NCBI RefSeq assembly: GCF_030695085.1
Contig: NZ_JAUYTS010000228.1
Span: 1 to 64,000, forward strand
From: Falsiroseomonas sp.
GTDB taxonomy: Bacteria; Pseudomonadota; Alphaproteobacteria; Acetobacterales; Acetobacteraceae
Length of the DNA: 64,000 nt
Direction: 5' to 3'
The notes under the pieces were generated by a model. The model ran no database searches and was not told the origin of the DNA. It saw nothing but the letters and a program-made list of their open reading frames with translations. This document shows, in pieces, positions 17,605 to 26,169 of the stretch. Every line of letters begins with the position of its first letter. Positions within the stretch are counted from its first letter, which is position 1. Made by a program: the position numbers and the translations under genes.

Positions 17605-18213
17605 ATGCCGATGGATGCCGCACGGCTGGCGCTGCGGCAGGCCACCGGGGCGGTGCATGAACGGCTGCATGGGGTCCCGGTCTTCGCGCGCCTCGCCGCC
17701 GGGCGGATCGCGCCGGAGGAATATGTGCGGCTGCTGCGGCGCCTGCTGGGGTTTCATCTCGGCGTCGAAGCAGCCCTCGGCGCCGCGCCGTCGCTCGCGG
17801 GCTATGGCATCGAGGTCGAGGCGCGCCGCCGGTCGCCGATGCTGATGGCGGATCTGGTGGCGCTGGGTGCCGCCCCGCTGGCCCCGGTGGCCAGCCTGCC
17901 GGCGCCGGATTGCGCCGCCTGGGCCATGGGGTGCCTGTATGTGACGGAAGGCTCGACGCTCGGCGGCCAGCATCTGGCGCGCGCCCTGGATGGCGTGCTG
18001 CCGGGCGAGGCGGGGCGCAGTTTCCTGCGCGGCTACGGCGCCCGGCACGGCGCGATGTGGCGCGATTGCTGCGTCGCGATCGAGGCCTGCGGCGCCGAGG
18101 CCGGAAGGCTGGCCGCCATGATTGATGGCGCCGAGGCCACCTTCGCCCGCTTCGAGGCCTGGTTCGCCGGGCCGGAGGCGTCCTTGGGACACGCGCCCTC
18201 AATCACGGGGTGA
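17605..18213 (+). CDS. hmuO: Heme oxygenase for biliverdin supply
   Basis: This bacterial BphO/HmuO-type heme oxygenase opens heme to biliverdin, the chromophore of the phytochrome encoded just upstream (3 bp between stop and ATG). The 202-residue helical protein has the proximal-ligand region LRQATGAVHERLHG (His18 likely), FARLAAGRIAPEEYVRLLRRLLGFH, and the distal-helix signature WAMGCLYVTEGSTLGGQHLARAL. The operon ppsR-bphP-hmuO therefore holds regulator, photoreceptor and chromophore synthesis. The symbol is used in the phytochrome-associated sense. Confidence 0.9.
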   Translation: MPMDAARLALRQATGAVHERLHGVPVFARLAAGRIAPEEYVRLLRRLLGFHLGVEAALGAAPSLAGYGIEVEARRRSPMLMADLVALGAAPLAPVASLPAPDCAAWAMGCLYVTEGSTLGGQHLARALDGVLPGEAGRSFLRGYGARHGAMWRDCCVAIEACGAEAGRLAAMIDGAEATFARFEAWFAGPEASLGHAPSITG

Positions 18214-18368
18214 CGGATGCCGGCACCGCCTGCCGGCCATGGGCAATGCCGTCCGCGTACAAGGGGACGGGCGGGGCGCAGATCACCCATCCGCACCGGC
18301 CTGCCTTGCTTGACCCTCCCCCCCTCGCTGTCATGATGGACGCAACGAAAAACGTCCGGGGATACGTC

Positions 18369-19349
18369 ATGATGAACCGCCGCGCCTTGCTGGCTGCCGC
18401 CGCAGCCCTGCCTGCCCTGCGCGCACTGCCGGCCCAGGCCGCCTGGCCGGACCGGCCGGTGCGCGTCATCGTACCCTTCGCCGCCGGCGGCAATGCGGAC
18501 ACCATTGCCCGTCTGTTGCAGCCGCGGCTGCAGGAAAAGCTCGGACAGCCGGTGGTGGTGGAGAACAGGCCGGGCGCGGGCGGCAGCGTCGGCGCGCAGG
18601 CGGTGGCCCGCGCCCAGCCGGATGGCTACACGCTGCTGATCGGATCGAACGGCCCGCTCAGCGTCAACCCGGTGGTGCAGGCACGGCTGCCCTATGACGC
18701 CGCCAAGGATTTCGCGCCGGTCGGCATGGCGATGCAGGTGCCGCATTGCCTGGTGGCGCAGCCCTCCTCCGCCTATCGCAGCGTCGCCGATGTGGTCGCG
18801 GCGTCGCGGGCGCAGCCGGATGCGCTGGGCGTCGGCACGGCCGGCGTGGCGAGCGCCACGCATCTCTCGCTGGAAGCCTTCATCGCGGCGAGCGGCGCCA
18901 AGCTGCTGCATGTGCCGTACCGGGGCGGCGGCGCGGCGGTGCCGGATTTCCTGGCCGGCAACATCCCGTTGCTGTTCACCGAATTCTCCACCGCGCTGCC
19001 GCTGCACCGTGCCGGCCAGGCGCGCATCCTCGCCGTTGCCGCCACCGCGCGGCTGTCGGCGCTGCCGGATGTGCCGACCATGTCGGAACAGGGCGTGCCG
19101 GGCTTCACCGCCGGGTCCTATGTCGGCCTGCTGGCCACCGGCGGATCACCGGCGGAGGCGATGCGGAAGCTCGGCGCCGCCATGGCCGAGATCGTGCAGG
19201 AAGCGGATTTCCAGGCGCGCATGACAGGCATGGGCGGGGAGACGGCGGCCGGCGAGCTGGCCACCCCCGCCGGCTTCGCACGCTACATCGCGGAGGATCT
19301 CGAACGCTCCCGCATCGCCGCCCAGGCCGCAGGCATTCGCGCGGAATGA
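18369..19349 (+). CDS. Bug/TctC-family tricarboxylate-type binding protein 1
   Basis: This periplasmic receptor of the tripartite tricarboxylate (TTT) type has a signal peptide MMNRRALLAAAAALPALRALPAQA and a mature part beginning AWPDRPVRVIVPFAAGG. Family marks are VVENRPGAGGSVGAQAVARAQPDGYTLLIGSNG, HVPYRGGGAAVPDFLAGNI and LPDVPTMSEQGVPGF. ATG 18369 was chosen because the signal peptide begins there, although the frame is open from 18210. No TctA/TctB membrane subunits lie nearby. Its stop overlaps the ATG of a LigI-like hydrolase (ATGA), which suggests that the ligand is a small carboxylate or lactone substrate of that enzyme. Confidence 0.93.
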   Translation: MMNRRALLAAAAALPALRALPAQAAWPDRPVRVIVPFAAGGNADTIARLLQPRLQEKLGQPVVVENRPGAGGSVGAQAVARAQPDGYTLLIGSNGPLSVNPVVQARLPYDAAKDFAPVGMAMQVPHCLVAQPSSAYRSVADVVAASRAQPDALGVGTAGVASATHLSLEAFIAASGAKLLHVPYRGGGAAVPDFLAGNIPLLFTEFSTALPLHRAGQARILAVAATARLSALPDVPTMSEQGVPGFTAGSYVGLLATGGSPAEAMRKLGAAMAEIVQEADFQARMTGMGGETAAGELATPAGFARYIAEDLERSRIAAQAAGIRAE

Positions 19350-20194
19350 CGCAGTCCCTGCCGCCCGGCGCCACCGACTGCCACTGCCACATCTTCGGCC
19401 CCGCCGCGCGCTTCCCCTATGCCGAGCCGCGCTCCTACACGCCGGAGGATGAGACGCTCGAGGACTATCTGGCGCTGCTCGACCGGCTGGGCTTGGATCG
19501 CGGCGTCATCGTGCAGCCCTCCGCCTATGACCGCGACAATGCCTGCACGCTGGATGCGCTGAGGCGCGCGCCGGACCGCTTGCGCGGCGTTGCGGTGGTG
19601 GGCGCCGAGGCGACGCCCGCGACGCTGCGCGCGATGCATCGGAACGGCATCCGCGCGCTGCGCGCCAATGAATACCGCCGCGACGGCGCCGCCGCCTATC
19701 ATGGCGGCGTGCGGCTGGCGGAGATCGAGCCCCTGATGCCGGTGATGGCCGAACTCGGCTGGCACCTGCAATTGTGGATCGATGCGCGGCATCTGCCCGA
19801 GCTGGAGCCACGCCTGGCGCAACTGCCCGTGCCGATCGTGATCGACCATATGGGCCGCATGCATCACAGCCATGGCGTGGCCGACCCCGGCTTCCAGGCG
19901 CTGCGGCGCGGCGTGGCGGAGGGGCGCTACCACGCCAAGGTCTCCGGCACCTACCGCCTCGGCGCGCTGGGGCCGGATTATGCAGAGGCGAAGCCGTTCC
20001 ATGATGCGCTGGTCGCCGCCAATCCGGATGCGCTGGTCTGGGGCACGGATTGGCCGCATCCGCGCCCGGATGGCGGTCGCCCGGATGCGGCCAGGCTGTT
20101 GCAGGTGTTCCTGGACTGGACGCCGGATACGGCCTTGCGGCAGCGCATCCTGGTGGACACGCCGGCGCGGCTTTACGACTTCCCCGCCGCCTGA
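19346..20194 (+). CDS. LigI-like amidohydrolase (2-pyrone-4,6-dicarboxylate hydrolase family)
   Basis: The 282-residue TIM-barrel hydrolase begins PPGATDCHCHIFGPAARFPYAEPRSYTPED, the signature of the 2-pyrone-4,6-dicarboxylate lactonase group. It continues with RGVIVQPSAYDRDN, GIRALRAN, PIVIDHMGRM and VWGTDWPHP, which carry the barrel His/Asp residues. LigI opens a pyrone dicarboxylate in lignin-derived aromatic breakdown. Many relatives act on other lactones. It is coupled to the Bug receptor upstream and overlaps the convergent IclR gene by 22 bp. Confidence 0.87.
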   Translation: MTQSLPPGATDCHCHIFGPAARFPYAEPRSYTPEDETLEDYLALLDRLGLDRGVIVQPSAYDRDNACTLDALRRAPDRLRGVAVVGAEATPATLRAMHRNGIRALRANEYRRDGAAAYHGGVRLAEIEPLMPVMAELGWHLQLWIDARHLPELEPRLAQLPVPIVIDHMGRMHHSHGVADPGFQALRRGVAEGRYHAKVSGTYRLGALGPDYAEAKPFHDALVAANPDALVWGTDWPHPRPDGGRPDAARLLQVFLDWTPDTALRQRILVDTPARLYDFPAA

Positions 20195-20958
20195 TCCGGC
20201 GTGCGGCGCGCGGCTTCCCGCTTCAGCGCCGCGCACACCTCCCGCAGTGCCGCCACCAGGCTGTCCCGCCGCCGCGCCACCTCGGCCTCCGTCGTGCCGA
20301 GGCCGATAGCCAAGCGTGGATGTTCGGGCAGCGGCGGCAGCGGCATCGCCAGCACGTTCTGGCCCGGCACCACGGCGCCGCCGCTTTCCACCCAGCCCTG
20401 CACCCGCGCCTGGCGCAGGCTGTCCATCACCGCGGCGATGTCCACGCGGCGCGCGGCCTCCGGCTCCTCGGCGTTGGCACGGCGCAGGATGCGCTGGGCT
20501 TCCGCATCCGTCTTCAGCATCAGCAGCGCCTTGCCCACCGCGGCGCGGCCGATGGCGCGCGTCATGCCGGCGCGCATATGCAGCCCGGCGGCGGGGCGGC
20601 GCAGCGTGAGGATGTAGCGCACCCGGGCGCCGGCCTGCATGCCGATCAGCACCGTCACATCATGCCGGGCGCGCAGCTTCTCCATCCGCCTCAACAGGCT
20701 GCTCTCGCCGATCAGCCGGTCCTGCAACCAGCCACCGAGCAGCATCACGCGCAAAGTCGGCCGGTAGGCGCGGCTGATGCCGTCCTGCTCCAGGTAGCCG
20801 AGGCGGGCGAGGTCGGCCAGCAGGATGGAGGTGCTGGATTGCGGGTAGCCGAGGTCGCGCGCCACCTCCGCCACCGTCGCCGCGCGGTGGGTGCCGGCGA
20901 ACAGCTCGAGCACCTCCAGCGTCCGTTGCGCGGATTTCACGAAGCCTTCGCGCGGCAC
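20173..20958 (-). CDS. IclR-family transcriptional regulator
   Basis: The 261-residue regulator has the IclR winged helix at the N-terminus (KSAQRTLEVLELFAG, then ATVAEVARDLGYPQSSTSILLADLARLGYLEQD). The C-terminal ligand domain has AIGRAAVGKALL and the GWVESGGAVVPGQNVLAMPLP strand. It is divergent from the second Bug operon and convergent with the LigI-like gene. A near-palindrome lies 17-32 bp upstream of its start, so it may control itself and the divergent operon. Confidence 0.92.
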   Translation of the reverse strand: MPREGFVKSAQRTLEVLELFAGTHRAATVAEVARDLGYPQSSTSILLADLARLGYLEQDGISRAYRPTLRVMLLGGWLQDRLIGESSLLRRMEKLRARHDVTVLIGMQAGARVRYILTLRRPAAGLHMRAGMTRAIGRAAVGKALLMLKTDAEAQRILRRANAEEPEAARRVDIAAVMDSLRQARVQGWVESGGAVVPGQNVLAMPLPPLPEHPRLAIGLGTTEAEVARRRDSLVAALREVCAALKREAARRTPDQAAGKS

Positions 20959-20974
20959 GGCTGCCCTCCGCCAA

Positions 20975-20990
20975 CATCACATATGCGATG
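20975..20990. promoter_or_regulatory. Candidate IclR operator, 16-bp near-palindrome
   Basis: CATCACATATGCGATG is symmetric except for one position pair (A5/C12), centred on CATATG. It sits in the 88-bp gap between the IclR gene and the Bug-hydratase-CoA transferase-lyase operon. The site is seen directly and assignment to this IclR protein is inferred. Confidence 0.5.
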
Positions 20991-21046
20991 CACCACGCGG
21001 CGCCGGCCGGGTCTAGACTGCGGCAAAACCGGATGGAGGAAATCGG

Positions 21047-22033
21047 ATGCCGAAGCTGCACCGCCGTGCCCTGCTGGGCGCTACCGCTGGCCTGATGGCC
21101 GCTCCCCTGGCCGCCCCGCGCCTGGCCCACGCTGCCTGGCCGGACCGGCCGATCCGCCTGATGATTCCCTATGGCGGCGGCGGCCAGACCGATGTGGTGG
21201 CGCGCATCGTGGCGGATGCCATGTCCCGCAACCTCGGCCAGGCGATCACGCCGGACAACCGCCCGGGTGCGGCCGGCGTGGTGGCGGCGGATGCCGTGGT
21301 GCGCTCGCCCGCCGATGGCTACACGATTCTCGTCGGCACGCGGAACACCCAGGCGATCAATGAGGCGCTGCGCCCCAACCTGCCCTTCGCCCATGCGCGG
21401 GACCTGGTGACCATTGGCCTGTATGCCACCACGCCGAACATCCTGCTGATCCATTCCAGCGTGCCGGCGCAGAATCTGGCGGAGTTCATCGCCCATGCCC
21501 GCGCCAATCCAGGGCGGTTGAACTATGCCTCCTCCGGCATCGGCGCGACCACGCATCTGTCGATGGAATTGCTGAGCGAGAAGGCGGGGATCGAGCTGGT
21601 GCATGTGCCCTACCGGCAGAGCACCCAGGGCATGACGGACCTGCTCGGCGGCCGCGTGCAGGCCCGGCTGGTCGGGCTGCCGGAGGCCGAGCCGGTGCGT
21701 GGGGAAGCCGCGATCCGTGCGCTGGGCGTCACCACCCCGCGGCGGTCACCGAACTGGCCGGACGTACCAGCGATCGGCGAGGTGGTGGAGGGGTATGAGG
21801 CGGTGAACCTGTTCGGCCTGATGGCCCATTCCGCCACGCCGCCGGAAATCGTGCTGCGCCTCAACCGATCCTTGAACGAGGCCCTCGCCTCGGAGGAATT
21901 GCGCGCCGCCTTCGCCCGCGTCGGCGCCGACCCGGCCCCGGCCAATACGCCCGAACAGGCGGAGGACCGGGCCCTGGCGCAGGCCAATCTGTGGGTGCCG
22001 ATGATCCGCCGCCTGAACCTCTCAGCACAATGA
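21047..22033 (+). CDS. Bug/TctC-family binding protein 2
   Basis: This 328-residue TTT-type periplasmic receptor has a signal peptide MPKLHRRALLGATAGLMAAPLAAPRLAHA and a mature start AAWPDRPIRLMIPYGGGGQTDVVAR. Further marks are DNRPGAAGVVAADAVVRSPADGYTILVG, SSGIGATTHLSMELL and LVHVPYRQSTQGMTDLLGG. A GGAGG-like site (ATGGAGGAAATCGG) precedes the ATG. Its stop overlaps the start of a CoA-ester hydratase (ATGA), and two more coupled catabolic genes follow, so the ligand is probably the C4-C5 acid those enzymes handle. Confidence 0.94.
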   Translation: MPKLHRRALLGATAGLMAAPLAAPRLAHAAWPDRPIRLMIPYGGGGQTDVVARIVADAMSRNLGQAITPDNRPGAAGVVAADAVVRSPADGYTILVGTRNTQAINEALRPNLPFAHARDLVTIGLYATTPNILLIHSSVPAQNLAEFIAHARANPGRLNYASSGIGATTHLSMELLSEKAGIELVHVPYRQSTQGMTDLLGGRVQARLVGLPEAEPVRGEAAIRALGVTTPRRSPNWPDVPAIGEVVEGYEAVNLFGLMAHSATPPEIVLRLNRSLNEALASEELRAAFARVGADPAPANTPEQAEDRALAQANLWVPMIRRLNLSAQ

Positions 22034-22899
22034 GTGACGCCGTCGCCGCCGCCATGCCGGAATTGCGCGGCTGGATCGGCAGGTCGCGCGTGGTGGCGGA
22101 GGAGATCACCCTGCCCGCCGTGCGCCGCATCGCCGGCATGCTGGATCTGGACCCGGACAGTTTCGGCCCGGGCAGCGCGCTGCCGCCGCATTGGTTCAGC
22201 CTGTTCTTCGCCGATGTCGCACGGCAGAGCGAAATCGGGCCGGATGGCCACCCGCGCCGCGGCGCCTTCCTGCCGCCGATCCCATTGCCCCGCCGCATGG
22301 GCGCCGGCCGCCGCACGCGCATCCATGGCGCATTGCAGGTGGGCGACGCCGCGACCAAGACCATCGAGGTGGCGGCGATCGAGCCGAAGCAGGCGCGCAC
22401 CGGGCAGATCGTCGTGCTGACCATGCGGCAGACCATTGCCGCGCGGGGCGAGACGCTCGCGGTGGATGAATTCGATGCGGTGTATCGCGAGGCTGTGCCG
22501 CCCGGTGCGAAAAGCGCCAGCACGCCGCCGGTGCCGCCGCCGGAAGGCGCGGCCTGGTCGGATGCCATGCTGCTCGATCCTGTCCTGGTCTTTCAATATT
22601 CAGCCGTCACCTGGAACAGCCATCGCATTCATTACGACGCGGATTACGCCCGCGATGCGGAGGGCTATCCCGCCACCGTGCAGAATGGCGGCCTGACCAT
22701 GCATCTGATCGTCGATGCCGCGTTGAAGCGCGCGCCCGGCCCGCTGCTGGGCTTCACCGCGCGGCTGCGGCGGCCGCTTTTCGTCGGGCAGACCGTGACG
22801 CTGGCCGGCGCCGCCCCACGCGACGGCAAAATGGCCGCCTGGGCCGCGGCGCCGGACGGCACGCTGGCGGCCGAGATGGAACTGGAATTCGGCGCATGA
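22030..22899 (+). CDS. MaoC/FAS1-like dehydratase (mesaconyl- or itaconyl-CoA hydratase type)
   Basis: The 289-residue protein resembles mesaconyl-C4-CoA hydratase and itaconyl-CoA hydratase, double hot-dog enzymes of the MaoC group. The N-terminal half has WIGRSRVVAEEITLPAVRRIAGMLD and LPPHWFSLFFADVARQSEIGPDGH with FLPPIPLPRRMGAG. The C-terminal half has FQYSAVTWNSHRIHYDADYARDAEGYPATVQNG, which holds the conserved hydratase His and Asp/Asn residues. It overlaps the Bug gene upstream and the CoA transferase downstream, both by ATGA. Choice between mesaconyl-CoA and itaconyl-CoA cannot be made from sequence alone. Confidence 0.83.
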   Translation: MSDAVAAAMPELRGWIGRSRVVAEEITLPAVRRIAGMLDLDPDSFGPGSALPPHWFSLFFADVARQSEIGPDGHPRRGAFLPPIPLPRRMGAGRRTRIHGALQVGDAATKTIEVAAIEPKQARTGQIVVLTMRQTIAARGETLAVDEFDAVYREAVPPGAKSASTPPVPPPEGAAWSDAMLLDPVLVFQYSAVTWNSHRIHYDADYARDAEGYPATVQNGGLTMHLIVDAALKRAPGPLLGFTARLRRPLFVGQTVTLAGAAPRDGKMAAWAAAPDGTLAAEMELEFGA

Positions 22900-24110
22900 G
22901 TGGCGGCCCGCTGGAGGGCGTGCGGGTGGTGGACCTCACCTCCGTCGTGGTTGGCCCGATCTGCTCCCGCACCTTGGCGGACCAGGGGGCGGAGGTCATC
23001 AAGGTTGAGGCGCCGGGTGGCGGGGACCTGCTGCGGACCATGGCGCAGGGCAGCCGCAACCCCGGCATGTCCGGCAAGTTCATCCAGTTCAACCGCAACA
23101 AACGGTCCTTCTGCGTCGACATCAAGAACCCCGAGGGGCTGGACGCGCTGCTGGCGCTGATCCGCACGGCGGATGTCTTCGTCAGCAACATCCGCCCCAA
23201 TGCGCTGGACCGTGCCGGGCTGGGGTGGGAGTCGCTGCGCGCGATCAATCCGCGCCTGGTGCATTGTTCCATCCTCGCCTTCGGCCGCGGCGGCCCGTAT
23301 TTCAACCGCCCGGCCTATGACCCGATCATCCAGAGCCTGTCCGGCGTCGCCGGCACCTTCCACCGCGCCAGTGGCGAGCCGCGCTTCGTGCCGATGGTGA
23401 TGACGGACCACATCACCGGGCTGATCGCCGCGCAGTGCATCGGCTTCGCGCTGTTTCGCCGCGAACGCAGCGGCGTTGGCGAGGCGATCGAGGTGCCGAT
23501 GTTCGAGAACATGGCCTCCTTCGTCATGAGCGAGCATCTCGGCGCCGGCACCTTCGACCCGCCGGTGGGGCCGCTTGGCGATGGGCGGCTGCTGAGCCCG
23601 GATTATCGCCCGGTGCCGACGCAGGATGGCTTCATCACGATCGGCCCCAATACCAACGCCCAGGCCTTCGCCTTCTTCGACGCCATCGACCGGCCGGAAC
23701 TGAAGACCGATCCGCGCTTCCTGAACGCCGCCGCGCGCACGGCGAATGCGGCCGAATACCTCAAGGTCCGCGCCGCGGCGATGCGGGAGAGGACCACCGC
23801 GGAATGGCTGGCGATTCTCGGTGCGGCGGATGTGCCGGCCGCCGCCTACAACAGTCTGGAGGATCTGCTGGAAGACCCGCACCTCGCCGCCACCGGCTTC
23901 TTCGCGCCGGAGGATCACCCGAGTGAAGGCCGCATCCGCCGCACCGCCACGCCGAACCGCTTCAGCGGCGGCATGCGGCAGGATGCGCTGCCGGCGCCGC
24001 GCCTCGGCGAAAGCTCCCGCGCCGTGCTGCGCGAGCTCGGCGTGGCGGAGGACGCGATCGACCGCATGATCGCCGCAGGCATCGTCACCACGCCGGAGGA
24101 ACCCGCATGA
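22896..24110 (+). CDS. Family III (CaiB/BaiF) CoA transferase 1
   Basis: This 404-residue enzyme moves CoA between carboxylic acids. The N-terminal VRVVDLTSVVVGPICSRTLADQGAEVIKVEAP is the family CoA-binding start. The probable catalytic Asp is D142 in FNRPAYDPIIQSLSGVAG, followed by GLIAAQCIGFALFRRERSGVGEAIEVPMFE and a C-terminal RLGESSRAVLRELG. It sits between the hydratase and the CitE-like lyase, so the likely role is activation of the imported diacid with a short-chain CoA donor such as succinyl-CoA. The donor is inferred. Confidence 0.9.
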   Translation: MSGGPLEGVRVVDLTSVVVGPICSRTLADQGAEVIKVEAPGGGDLLRTMAQGSRNPGMSGKFIQFNRNKRSFCVDIKNPEGLDALLALIRTADVFVSNIRPNALDRAGLGWESLRAINPRLVHCSILAFGRGGPYFNRPAYDPIIQSLSGVAGTFHRASGEPRFVPMVMTDHITGLIAAQCIGFALFRRERSGVGEAIEVPMFENMASFVMSEHLGAGTFDPPVGPLGDGRLLSPDYRPVPTQDGFITIGPNTNAQAFAFFDAIDRPELKTDPRFLNAAARTANAAEYLKVRAAAMRERTTAEWLAILGAADVPAAAYNSLEDLLEDPHLAATGFFAPEDHPSEGRIRRTATPNRFSGGMRQDALPAPRLGESSRAVLRELGVAEDAIDRMIAAGIVTTPEEPA

Positions 24111-24967
24111 CCGACCATCCCGCCCGCTGGCGGTCCCTGCTGTTCGTGCCGGTGCTGGCTGAACGCTTCGTCGCGAAGGCGCATACGCGGCAGGCCGATG
24201 TCATCATCCTCGACCTGGAGGATTCCATCCTGCCGGCGCGCAAGGCGGAAGCGCGCGCGGCGCTGTCCGCCGCGGCGGCGCAGGTGGGCCAGGCGGGCGC
24301 CACCATCTGCGTCCGCATCAACCGGCCGCTGGAACTGGCGGTGCCGGACATCGAAGCCGCGATCGCCGCCGGGGCCACCGCGCTGATGCTGCCCAAGGTG
24401 ATGGGGCCGGAGCATGTGCGGCTGCTGGCGGAGGTTGCCGCCACAGCCGAGGCCCGGCACGGTCGCACCGCCACGCGCTTCCTCGCCATCGTCGAGACGG
24501 CGGAGGCGTTGCCCAGCCTGCCGGAGATCGCCCGCGCCGATCCGCGCGTGGTGGCGCTCGGCGTGGGCGGGGAGGATCTGGCGACGGAGATGGAAGCAGC
24601 CCCCTCCGCCGACAGCCTGTATCTGCCCGCGATGCTGGCGCTGCTGGCGGCGCGGGCGGCGGGGATCACGCCGCTCGGCTCGCTCGGCGCCTTCGCGTCC
24701 TTCGATGATCCGGAGGGCTACCGCGCCGCGCTGCGAAGGTCCCGCGCCCTCGGCTTCGGCTGCGCCGCCTGCATCCACCCGGCGCAGGTGCCGATCATCA
24801 ACGAGGTGTATGGGCCAAGTCCGGAGGCGGTGGACCGCGCGCGCCGCCTGATCGCGACCTTCGAGGATGCGGTCGCCGAGGGCCAGGGCGCGGTGGCCTT
24901 CGACGGCGCGATGATCGACCTGCCGGTGGTGGACCGCGCGCGCCGGCTGCTGGCCCGCGCGCGCTGA
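24107..24967 (+). CDS. CitE-like C-C lyase (citramalyl/malyl-CoA lyase type)
   Basis: The 286-residue TIM barrel belongs to the HpcH/HpaI-CitE family. It has RSLLFVPVLAERFVAKAHTRQADVIILDLEDSI (Asp/Glu metal and substrate strand), VRINRPLE, ALMLPKVMGPEHV, FLAIVETAEAL with catalytic-region Glu, and CAACIHPAQVPIINEVYGPS near the end. Such enzymes split citramalyl-, malyl- or methylmalyl-CoA to acetyl-CoA or propionyl-CoA plus a keto acid. Together with the CoA transferase and hydratase upstream it would finish breakdown of itaconate or mesaconate. Its TGA abuts the convergent MFS stop with no gap. Confidence 0.88.
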   Translation: MTDHPARWRSLLFVPVLAERFVAKAHTRQADVIILDLEDSILPARKAEARAALSAAAAQVGQAGATICVRINRPLELAVPDIEAAIAAGATALMLPKVMGPEHVRLLAEVAATAEARHGRTATRFLAIVETAEALPSLPEIARADPRVVALGVGGEDLATEMEAAPSADSLYLPAMLALLAARAAGITPLGSLGAFASFDDPEGYRAALRRSRALGFGCAACIHPAQVPIINEVYGPSPEAVDRARRLIATFEDAVAEGQGAVAFDGAMIDLPVVDRARRLLARAR

Positions 24968-26151
24968 TCAGCCGCGCGACAGCCGTCGCAGCACCGCGAA
25001 GCCCAGCAGCGTGACCAGCGCGACATGGCCGAAGGCCAAGCCCCAGGAGGACAACGCCTCTGGCCCCGACCAATCCAGCGCCACGCCGACACCGAGCGGC
25101 CCGACAAAACCGCCGGCATAGCCGCACATGCTGTGCAGCCCCATGGTGGCGCCACGCAGGCCAGGCTCCGCCGCCTGCACGGTGCCCGCCGTCAGCGCCG
25201 AGCTGTCCAGGTAGATCGCCGCGTTCCACGCCAGCACGCAGGCCACGGCAAGCGGCGCAGAGACCAGGGCAGAGAAACCGGTGAGCAGCGACAGCAGCGC
25301 CGCCGCGCCCATCGCCACTGCCACCACGCGCCCACGGCCGAAGCGCTGCGAGGTTTCGTTGCCGAGGATGGAAACGGCGATGCCCACCAGCCCCGCGATG
25401 GTGAACAGCACATTCGGCCCGGGCAGCCAGCCGGGCGCACCCTGTTGCGCGATGACCAGCGCCAGGAAGGTGACCGCCCAGGCGCGCAGCGCGGCCAGTT
25501 CCCAGGTGTGCACGGTGTAGCCCGCGATCCAAGCCATCGCCGCGCGGTTTCGCAGCACTGGCCGGAAATCCAGCAATGCGCCGGCGCGTGGAACCGGCCG
25601 CGTATCCGGCAGCACCGCCGCGCCAATGCCGAAGGCGGCGAGTGCGGCCATGCCGCCGAACAGGAAGGCCGCCTCCGGCCCCGCCAGCGCCTCCAGCGTG
25701 CCGGCGACGAGGAACGACATCGCGCCGGCAATGCCCACCCCCGCGGCGTGCCAGGTCACGGCGCGTGACTGCGCCGCGCCCTCAAGCCGGTCTGCCAGCG
25801 CCTTCAGCCCCGGCATGTAGCAGCCGGCCCAACCGATGCCGGCCAGCGCCCTCAGCGCCAAGCCGGACCAGAACCCCTCCGCCAGACAGGCAAAGCCGAG
25901 ATGCGATACCGCGGTCAGCGCGGTGCCCAGAAGGTAGATGCGCCGCGCCGGCAACCTGTCCGTCAGCGCCACCAGCACCGGTACGCGGCGACATAGGCGG
26001 CAAAGAAGGCGCCGATCAGCCAGCCGGCCTCGGTGGCGGAAAGCTGCCAGCGGATCAGGTAGCCCGGCAGCAGCGCGGGCAGGGTAAAGGCGCCAATCTG
26101 CGCCAGCACCTGCGCCGCAACGATGGCCGCGACGAAGCGGGATGCCGGCAT
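24968..26151 (-). pseudogene. MFS transporter gene interrupted by a one-base frameshift
   Basis: Two frames together give one major facilitator protein of about 394 residues. The first frame (from ATG 26151) encodes MPASRFVAAIVAAQ through GAFFAAYVAA and then runs out of frame into YRCWWR and a stop. The second frame resumes at about 25985 with VPVLVALTDRLPARRIYL, continuing to a C-terminal LLGFAVLRRLSRG. Restoring one G in GCCGCGTACCGG joins AAYVAA to VPVLVALTDR, the expected MFS helix 2 and loop motif. It is the last gene of the leftward operon, 18 bp after the ABC ATPase. This may be a true recent lesion or a sequencing error. Confidence 0.8.
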
Positions 26152-26169
26152 GCCGCCCCGGGGCTGGCG

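Noticed and set aside
18210-18368. An N-terminal extension of the first Bug protein starting inside the heme oxygenase stop
   Set aside because: The extension has no conserved residues, and a good signal peptide begins at 18369.
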